Assembly: GCF_031143425.1 (NCBI RefSeq) | Contig: NC_090439.1 | Location: 353,828,027-353,892,026, forward strand | Direction of reading: 5' to 3' | DNA from: Pleurodeles waltl | Lineage: Eukaryota > Chordata > Amphibia > Caudata > Salamandridae | Length of the DNA: 64,000 bases | Shown: positions 56,063 through 64,000 of the stretch, in pieces | How positions within the stretch are numbered: position 1 is the stretch's first letter | How the letters are laid out: each line of letters begins with the position of its first letter | The notes under the pieces: model-generated | The model's input: the letters and a program-made list of their open reading frames with translations, nothing else | What the model was told of the DNA's origin: nothing | Databases searched by the model: none | Position numbers and translations under genes: made by a program

Positions 56063-58660
56063 TTGACATTCACTAGCAACAGACTTCCTCTGACTTGGAC
56101 CCCACTCAAAAAGATAGGAAATTCTTACCTTATGCAAAGATCTATTGAACAGCTAGTTACTCCTTTGTCTAAAACCACATACTTCAGTGTCTGTTGTATA
56201 ACTACGCAACCTGGAGCTAAGCACCAGCTCGAGTTCTTCCACTCAAATGGCAACCAAAACATTGATAACCCTATACATACAGAAACCTTGTTTAAAAACA
56301 GTTCACATAATATTATTGCTCTCCTCCTCCCTCTACATTTACAGTTCCTTTGGCATGATTGTGAAGACAGACCCGGATGTGGAATGGCAGATATCCATAA
56401 GAATATGGCTTTCCATGGATCACTAGCACTCTTTTGAAAGCTTATTTCTAGAAGGCTCTGCTCTTAATGCCTATGTAATTAGAGTAAAATAATTTACAGT
56501 CCTCAATGCAGGAACAAATCACTTGTTGAGGAATGCATGGACTTCATCATGACCTAACTATTAATCTAGGTGGCTAGTATGATCCTTAGAGATTTCCATC
56601 TGCACTGGAGTAGTGCAAGCAACCTCGCTTTCAACTCGCTTCAACCTATTTCTACATTTCTTCAGAACAATGATCTCCATCAACACTTTCAAATACCCAC
56701 TCCCTCAAAAGGGTCTAAACTCAGTTTTATTATTGTCAAAGATCTGCCTTTGTAAACCGAAGCTCACATCTTTGTCTACTAGTATGAGGATCTTTAGATC
56801 CCTTTATCCAAGCCTTTGCGCACTCCAAACCTTTTGGTAAAAGAAATGGCCTGCACTCCTCCAGAGGTATAGTCATTCTTAATATTTTCTTAATATCACT
56901 GAGAATAAGTGGCGCTAAACTCACACACTGCTGGACTAGCATTAAATAAACGACGCTAGAGAAAAGCCCTGCGTCAACTTTACACCTGTGTTTAGCCGAC
57001 GGTAAAATCCTGATGCAGTGAAATTGCAGAATGACGCAGTGAATATTGTAGATTTCATTGCATCAGTTCTGCGTGGCTTTTCCCGTGGGAATGCCTACCC
57101 TGCATACATTATACCTGGTGCAGGTATAGTGTGGCGCAAGGGTTTACAAACTGACACATTGGGCCAAATGTGTACATTTGTAAATCTGGAGCAGTGTAGA
57201 GCACTGCTAGCGCCACTGCTGCAAAAGAAATGATGCAACAGTGGTGCAAAGGCCTTGTAAATGAGGCCCTACGTTTACTGAGAATTATCTAAACAACACC
57301 ATTTCAAAACGTTATCCAGCAACCCTTTCCCTGAATTCCTCTCCACTGTCAAAATTTATTTATTTTTCTTGCTAAAAAGAACTACAAAATACCAGTTCTT
57401 CATACCTTAATGAATATACATATAAGTATTACGAGTCTCCCTGATAAACACATTGTCCTGAGCCATATTTCTATTTTTAGAAACTCTTGGACAATACATT
57501 GATTTCTTTGCCATATACTTTCTTATCAAGACACCTTCCAATTTCAAGGTCAGTATACTTTCTAATGACCTTGCTGGAAACCATCCTTTCTAATACAGAC
57601 AAAGAACCGTTGGTTACCCTCGATATTGAACTGTTCTACAAAATAGTTCTCAAGACATTGGCATAGTGGTGCCTGAATCAGTTCCTCACTGTTATTAACC
57701 ATATGACTATATCTACCAGATTCATTGTCGAAATGATTTGCGTGACGTAGTCTAAAGATTATGTCAATTTTGGCTACAAACATTACCTTATGAGCTAAGG
57801 GAATTTCATGGCATAGTTTTTGCCCTCAACTTTGCCATTTTTATGTCGACGCTCCTCAGAGAAACTCAATTTTCTCCCATCAAAATGTGGAACTGTTGCA
57901 TTGATGATATGTTTATCACAACTGAGGATCTCACACTTATTGATGACAACAGTGACATTTTCATTGATTGCTTAGATCTACCAGTCAAGATCTATGGCAG
58001 ACGTTGTACATCACTTCATTTCAGAAACAACCAGTGCTTACTCCACTATACAAGCCACCATTCAAGAGCATAAAACTGTAAATTTAAAAATGATTTTAAA
58101 GCATAAGAAATATTAAGTGACAAACTGAGGTCCAGAGCATACCTTAAATGCTTGGAATGTGAATCATTGATATATGGTTGGTTTAGCACTGGACACACCC
58201 TCTGGCACCAAAGTACAGAATGACAAAATAGCCTTTGAAACTACACTTATTCAATTGTCCAATTTAGTGGACAAATGCATGCACTGGAATGTACTTCAGG
58301 TTGGTAATCTTACATCAGATCTGTCACAGTTTTCATAAAAAATTAGCCACAACTAGAGGGACTACTTGGTTCACAGTTGCGAAAAACAGACCACCCACGG
58401 TACTGGCTCTTAGAAACCACCTTAATCCCCCATTGCTTAGACGTCACAAAGGTGGGTGGTGAATTTTGTGCAAACTCACTTAAGATACCAAAATCTTCAA
58501 ACATATAGACATTGGAATCACGCTTATTATTTTTTCTAACTGTGACACAAGAAACATTATTTATAGCATCTGGCACCTGTGCTACATGACATATATTGGT
58601 CACACATCGCAGAAAGGACATACATTTGCCAACATAGAACCAGAATTAGATGAACTGTGC
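56063..58660 (+). pseudogene. Penelope-like retroelement, decayed
   Basis: Three pieces in order suggest a Penelope-like element with a terminal GIY-YIG nuclease. CIDDMFI near 57895-57918 sits in the position of the Penelope RT box (YIDD-type). A segment like FIDCLDLPVKIYG (about 57960-57995), then LLHYTSHHS (about 58038-58065), resembles the FLD...I and LLHY-S-HP motifs that follow it. Near 58535-58600, IYSIWHLCYMTYIGHTSQ resembles the GIY...YIG core of the nuclease. Stops and shifts are frequent and the 5' part (56063-57500) is not recognisable on its own. A fold-back element is inserted in it. Boundaries are approximate. Confidence 0.6.
56905..57272. mobile_element. Family B-like fold-back element within the Penelope copy
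   Basis: Ends at 57272 with CTTGTAAATGAGGCCC, the same end as the elements at 30935 and 28343. Inner palindromes include a TATACCTGGTGCAGGTATA stem (about 57109-57127) and a CCAAATGTGTACATTTG stem (about 57163-57180). The left end is uncertain. Confidence 0.55.
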
Positions 58661-58927
58661 CTACTGACCCCTGTTTTCTGATTACCGGCAGAAGTAGTAT
58701 GAGAATGACATTAAAAGGCAAGTAATTTAAGTTGTTCAGAAACCCACAAGTGTAGGTGACGTAGGTCTCATTCTAGCAAGAGGGGTACTACATTAGATTC
58801 TATCATGCAATTTTGTCTTGATGCGACTGAACTCAATTGAAGACTGGAATGCATCAATAATTTTTTACTTTTATATTAAGTTGATTTACAGTGAATGCTC
58901 ATTGTTCACACTCCTACCATTTCCAAT

Positions 58928-59094
58928 GGGCCTGATTTAGAACTTGGCAGATGGAATACCCGTAACAAACATGATGGATATCCCGTATGTCCTATCTGGA
59001 TCCCCATAGGATATAATGGGATTGTAAGATGGTGGAAAGCATATCCATCATGTTTGTGACAGAGTATTTCCCTCCACCAAGATCTATCAGGCCC
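58928..59094. mobile_element. 167-bp fold-back MITE
   Basis: Starts GGGCCTGATTTAGAACTTGG and ends CAAGATCTATCAGGCCC. The inner arms CAAACATGATGGATAT and ATATCCATCATGTTTG are perfect complements, with a TATCCTATGGGGATCC-type centre. No target duplication is evident. A further decayed fragment of similar type lies at about 59471-59770, with a palindrome CCAGGATATACC...GTATATCCTGG. Confidence 0.8.
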
Positions 59095-59099
59095 TTATA

Positions 59100-60352
59100 G
59101 TTGTGATATATTTTCCATTGACTATTTTGCAATATAAATGCTTCAATTCTACATCTCATTGATGTGATTGGGTTACAGTGCATTCTTCACTGCTTGGGCT
59201 TTTCTTTCTTCCTCAGGACGTTGTTATGATACGTTTACCATTAAGTGGTTTGCATTTCATGTTTTGGAATCGTCTTGTTTGTGATTCAATCAACCCTGTT
59301 TACAGGGCAGTAGCATAGTCAATGAGATTCAGGGGGTGGGGTGTGGATATCAGATTTCTGAACTAAAAAACAGTTGGCCAAAGGGTGAGTGTGTGAAGTG
59401 ACCCAGTTTCCAAGATGGACTGTTCCTTTGAAGAACAGGGCCAGTACTGATTTGCATTGGGTGGGTCTCTGGGGTTGATTTAGAGTTTGGTGGACAGGTA
59501 CCAGGTTGCAAAGGTGACGGAGTACCCTGTGTGCCAAACTCAAGGTCCGTCCACCCAATTTTGAGTCTGGTGAACCACACGTTTTCCACTGATGGAGTAA
59601 AGTGTACTCTGTCAATGTAAAACTTCCTTCAGTGGGCTGGCAGAATAGGTGCCATCAGAAGAAAGCCATCCGACCATCCGCCCTATTTAGTTTGGGCTGT
59701 CATATGCCTTTTTATTTTACTGCCCATTCCCACCAGGATATACCTTGTATATCCTGGTGGTGAGAAACAATAAAAAAGACCCCTATACATATTGTGAGAA
59801 AACGAGTGTGGGGGTAATTAGTTGTTTTGTTATTCAAACACAAACTCCTGCTTTGGGAGTTTGTTTTTGAAAAACAAAAAACTTTGGAAATGCTTGACAG
59901 CCAGCCATCATATTTTACTGAACCATCTGTTAAACTTTTCCTATATTGACAGGGTCTGCGGGGATGGCGGTTCCTGCCAATGCACAGAGATGTCAGCCGT
60001 GTTAGTGGGCATCTCTAAATCTGGCAGACGGAGTAAAGTCCTTCACCAGCATATCTGCCTTTACTCGGTCTTCTAAATCCTAAATTAGTCCCTCTATTTA
60101 GAGTGTCGAAGTAGGCGAAAAACAGTGGTTTGGAATGCTACCAGGAGGACTTGTCAGTTCTTAGATTTTTTGCAAGCATTCATCCGGCCACCTCTTTGGT
60201 TTGAATGCCAGTAGTATGCCTGGAAACTTGAGACTGCATTATTTTCTATGCCTACTACTGCCAATGTGTGTGAATTCTAATAAGTAATGAGTTTGCATCC
60301 ATTCAAGAAGTATTCGTATAAGTGCAGCTACTTTTTTCATGAATTAATCATT
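59100..60352. other. No gene; decayed MITE fragments
   Basis: Apart from the fragment near 59471-59770, nothing is recognised on either strand. Confidence 0.4.
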
Positions 60353-61201
60353 AAGGGACATATTTACAAATAAGTAGTGCAACACAGAGCAGCAAGCAAA
60401 GTTGCTGCGCTATGTTATGTCATCTGACGAGAGCAGAACTGCACCATATCTTCAAAGAAAGGTGCAGTTCTGCTCTCCCTCTGTGCACTGAGGTACTCTG
60501 GGCTGTCTAGCACCAATGCAGGCACCCTTGGCCATAGTGCACAAGTGGATATGTTATGGGCAGGATAGTTTTTGTGCAGTAAGGAGTAAAGAAAGGGAGG
60601 CTGTTTCTGTCGGTATGTGTGGTGCAATATTCAGCATACATGCAAAGAGGAAATAACAAGGAGAAATAAAGATATTTCTCCTCATTAAGCCAAACTCAGA
60701 CAGAGGCACCATTTTGGTGCAAACCGAGGCCTACAATTCTTTGTAAATATGGTTTGCATCAAAATCTGTGGAACGCGTACCTGATGTAAAGTAACAAAAA
60801 ACAAGGTAAATGTGCTGCATTGGGTTACTTTTTCTTGCAAAGTCAGGCAAATCAACATCTGTTTGGTTTTGTAGATACCAAAAAATATTTTGCATAGGGG
60901 CTGCATCAAAAAAATGCCAAAACCCAGATGCAAAACCTTTGTAAATCTGGGCCTGTTTAAATATGGAGCTGCATCAAAATCATGAGTGGATGCGTGGAAA
61001 CAGCCACGTACCACCCATGGAACTCCTCCCTGGCGCAAAGCGAGGAAAGGCAGCAAAATGAGCTTTGTTGTGTTAGTTTCTCTTACAAAGAAACGCAAAT
61101 CATCATGTACCTGGCTTTGTAAACATCACAAAGGATTTTGCGTAAAGTCTGGAGCAAAAAAGTTATGCATCCCCAAAGCAAAATCTTCATGATTCCGGGC
61201 C
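60353..61201. mobile_element. Hairpin-chain element(s), family B-like, possibly two
   Basis: Starts GGGACATATTTACAAATAAG. Palindromes: GAGAGCAGAACTGCACC with its complement GGTGCAGTTCTGCTCTC (60429-60477) and a GCAGCAAGC/GTTGCTGC stem. A word TTTGTAAATCTGGGCC near 60940 and TTCCGGGCC near 61193 are candidate right ends. A roughly 240-bp repeat of similar content (GATGCAAAACC, GCATCAAAA) follows at 60960-61201. One element with an internal duplication or two tandem elements are both possible. Confidence 0.5.
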
Positions 61202-61203
61202 TA

Positions 61204-62213
61204 AATACATTTAAGTTCCCGATCATAAACATGTTAAAACCTCATAGTGAAATCAGTATGACAAGAAAAACTGACACAGACATTGCAGACCCATCTCGGG
61301 GCCCCAAGCCAACAATCTATTTATTAGGGGGTGTCACACCCCAAACACATCAGCTGAAGCTACTCCCCTGCTTGTTTAACTTCTAATCTTGAATCCTTAA
61401 CTCACAAGAATATTGTCAGCTCGCTATTCTCACATTGCTGTTTCTCTGACCTCGTGACACTTTCTTCTGGCTGCCATTTCTACCATGGTAACCCTTGGGG
61501 GCCCATTCATAATCTTTCCAGACCTTCTTGATGCACTTCCGTTAAGCCCATTTGCCTTTCTGGTAACTGAAATGTTTTTATAGCCTTGTTTACCATTCCA
61601 ATTGACTTTCTTTTTCAGCGAGCTTAACCACTGGCACTCATTTCCCTGAAAGGCATTACTTCACCTCTGGTATGGTACTGCACAATCACATACTTAATTG
61701 CTTACCCACTCTTTCTATTTCTTTATCGCTATTCTTTGAGGGAAACCATCTTGCTCCCACATTCTGTAAGTGAACCAATCAGAGCTACTCACTAATGGCA
61801 GCTGTTCAGTTTACTGAATCTACAATTGGTGAGTATTTTCTTCAGCGTTCATTTGGGCCTTTTAATTAACTCTGTCCTGAGGATGACCCACAAAGTCCGA
61901 TGGGGTCAAAACACCCTTATCTTGGTTTTTATGTGTACCAGGGAATATATTTTACTAACTTAATTGCTTGGGGTAGTAAACCTTCATTCAGGATGACCAG
62001 TCTCTGTCCACCCTGTGGGATCCAGGACTGCATTCACCATTTGTTCATGACTTTCAAATATCACATGTGAAGCAACCTTTGTTAGAGCACCGAGCTGCTC
62101 TCGCACTTTTTTTCTCTTAACTTTAATGTGTTATGTTGAGAAGCAAATAACAATACATGCTATTGTTTACATTTAGCTGCTGACTTGTTTATATTGTATA
62201 TTTAATACACTGG
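61204..62213. other. No gene recognised
   Basis: Moderately AT-rich. A CTGAGGATGACCCACAAAGT segment near 61879 resembles a word common in vertebrate repeats, but the family is not identified. Confidence 0.35.
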
Positions 62214-62932
62214 GGGCCAGATGTAGGAAGGCATTAGCGCCTCGCAAACAGCGAAAAACGCCGTTTGCAAGGCGCTAATGCCCTCACGCGATGCTGAAAC
62301 ACATATTGCGAGTCGGTACCGACTCGCGAAATGTGTTTCAGACTCGCAAATAGGAAGGGCCGTTCCCTACCTATTTGCGAGTCGCACCGCGATGTAGGGT
62401 TGTTTTGAGACCGCGAAAGCGGTCGCAAATCAACCCGCAGTTACCATCCACTTCAAGTGGATGGTAACTCATTCGCAAACGGGAAGGGGTCCACATGGGA
62501 CCCCTTCCCCTTTGTGAATGCTCACAATAATGTTTTTTCAGAGCAGGCAGTGGTCCTATGGACCACTGCCTACTCTGAAAAAAACCGAAACAAAAAGGTT
62601 TCAGTATTTTTTTCTATTTGCAGCTCGTTTTCCTTTGAGGAAAACGGGCTGCAAAGAGAAAAAAAAAACGGCTTTATTTAAAAGCAGTCACGGACATGGT
62701 GGTCTGCTGTCTCCAGCAGGCCACCATCCCCGTGAGTGCCTAGACTCGCTATGGGGTCACAAACTGCGACCCACCTCATAAATATTTATGAAGTGGGTCT
62801 TTGCGACCCCATAGCGAGTCGCAGAAGGTGTCTGAGACATCTTTCTGCATACCAATTTGCGAGTTGCAAATTGCGAGTCGGAAGGACTCGCAATTTGCAA
62901 CTCGCAAATTGGTTTCTACCTACCTCTGGCCC
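62214..62932. mobile_element. 719-bp hairpin-chain MITE (family C)
   Basis: Ends GGGCCAGATGTAGG and CCTACCTCTGGCCC. The interior is an almost unbroken chain of hairpins: GGCATTAGCGCC with complement (62232-62281), CTGAAACACAT with complement (62292-62342, loop centred on GGTACC), CAAATAGG with complement, GACCGC/GCGGTC, a perfect GTTACCATCCACTT hairpin (62430-62469), GAAGGGGTCC with complement, GGCAGTGGTCC with complement, a GGGTCGCAAA-type stem (about 62750-62815), and GAGTTGCAAATTGCGAGTC with complement (62862-62905). No coding capacity. No matching target duplication is seen. Confidence 0.8.
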
Positions 62933-63430
62933 TAAGCACCTTCAATGATTTTCAGTATCTTTATACGTGTACCATACTGAATTAATTTTCCAAGTAAACC
63001 ATTCTTTTGTTTAATATAAATCTACTCAGGGTCCCTTTTAGGTACTTTAGGTATCCCCTGTCCCTTTTGACATTTGTTTTCGATCAGTTGCATTCTCACC
63101 CTAATAGATCGCCCCATGTGCTGGTTGTGGCTGCCTCTTACTTTGGGTTGTTCTTACATCCCGTCTGTAACCTGTATCCTCTTATTATTTTGCTCTGACC
63201 CTTAATATACTTCATAGACTTCTATGTGTCTCATTTATTCTCTTTTAATCATGGGTACTTTTGTGCAGCGATCTAATCACCAAGGGCGAAGTTCACGCTA
63301 ATGAAAAACGCATAAGAAATTAAGAGATGCCACATGGACAGAAAGACATATACTACTGCTTCAGTTGCCAACATTTGCACATGTCCCTTAAACATAATTT
63401 TTATACTTCAAAAAAAGTGCATTGAATGTT
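62933..63430. other. No gene recognised
   Basis: AT-rich spacer between two hairpin-chain elements; nothing recognised. Confidence 0.4.
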
Positions 63431-64000
63431 GGCCCATATTTATACTTTTTGGCGCAAAACTGCGCCAACGGAGTTTTGCGTCAAAAAAATTAGCGCCGGC
63501 TAACGCCATTCTGAAGCGCCATGCGGACGCCGTATTTATTCAATGACGTTAGCCGGCGTTAGCCGCCGGCGCTGTCTGGTGTGCGTTAAAAAAAACGGCG
63601 TATACCAGGCAGCGTCAGCGTAGGGGGAAAATGGCGTATGGGCGTCCAGAAATGGTGCAAGTCCGGCTGAGGCAAAAAAATCGCCACAACCCGATTTGCG
63701 CCATTTTTTTACGACGCCCATCCCCCATTGAAATTCATGCCCCCTTGCCCAATGGCCATGCCCAGGGGACTTCTGTCCCCTGGGCATGGTCATTGGGCAT
63801 AGTGGCATGTAGGGGGGCACAAATCAGGCCCCCCTATGCCACAAAAAAAAAAAATATATATACTTACCTGGACTTACCTTAATGTCCCTGGGGTGGGTAC
63901 CTCCATCCTTGGGTGTCCTCCTGGGGTGGGCAAGGGTGGCAGGGGGTGTCCCTGGGGGCAGGGGAGGGCACCTCTGGGCTCATTCTGAGCCCACAGGTCC
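63431..64000. mobile_element. Hairpin-chain element (family D), cut by window end
   Basis: Starts GGCCCATATTTATACTTTTT, the same end as the short copy at 19782-19863. Interior hairpins include GGCGCAAAACTGCGCC (63451-63466), ACGTTAGCCGGCG-type stems (63484-63570), CCAATGGCCATGCCCAGGGG with complement (63749-63802) and GGCACAAATCAGG-type ends near 63840. An A-run at 63842-63852 follows. Whether 63860-64000 belongs to it cannot be decided. Confidence 0.6.

Overview
This is eukaryotic, repeat-saturated DNA with no recognisable host gene, rRNA or tRNA. Almost everything identifiable is a transposable element or a relic of one: Ty3/Gypsy, a retrovirus with env, L1-like and CR1-like LINEs, a Penelope-like element, PIF/Harbinger and hAT DNA transposons, solo LTRs, many fold-back MITEs and a satellite array. 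The mix, especially abundant Harbinger-type elements and a foamy-like endogenous retrovirus, suggests a giant amphibian genome, most likely a salamander and plausibly a newt such as Pleurodeles. The species is inference.

Layout. 1-2082: truncated LTR (minus). 2099-2863: hairpin-chain element. 2872-5684: solo LTR carrying a 630-bp hairpin-chain MITE (3785-4414). 6480-7190: decayed CR1-like RT. 9220-9394: hAT MITE with an exact 8-bp target duplication. 9881-15226: complete Ty3/Gypsy element (210-bp LTRs, CCTGG duplication, gag-PR-RT-RH-IN with a few stops and one frameshift). 16164-22431: nearly full-length but decayed L1 (minus). 22827-27116: 470-bp satellite with a three-unit (1410-bp) higher-order repeat, interrupted by a second 630-bp MITE and ending in an inverted partial unit. 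27190-31626: hairpin-chain and fold-back MITEs around unassigned DNA. 33088-35618: a second solo LTR of the 2872 family (minus) with an exact 5-bp duplication.

37360-55870: a large PIF/Harbinger transposon (TIR GGCCCTCATTA, TAT duplication). It carries a convergent Myb/SANT-like gene, an intron-containing DDE transposase and a divergent second Myb/SANT-like gene with a repeat-rich tail. Nested in that tail at 43731-54349 (minus) is a 10.6-kb endogenous retrovirus with 950-970-bp LTRs, a tRNA-Lys-like PBS, an AGGGGAGGG polypurine tract, gag without zinc knuckles, pol in the +1 frame with its own Met, a long env with a membrane leader, and a candidate accessory ORF. This resembles foamy viruses (Spumaretrovirinae). 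All its main genes are broken.

56063-58660: decayed Penelope-like element with RT and GIY-YIG traces. 58928-64000: further hairpin MITEs, including a 719-bp one at 62214-62932 and one that runs off the window end.

Nesting gives a relative history: Harbinger before retrovirus; satellite, solo LTR and Penelope before their MITE insertions; L1 before its small MITE.
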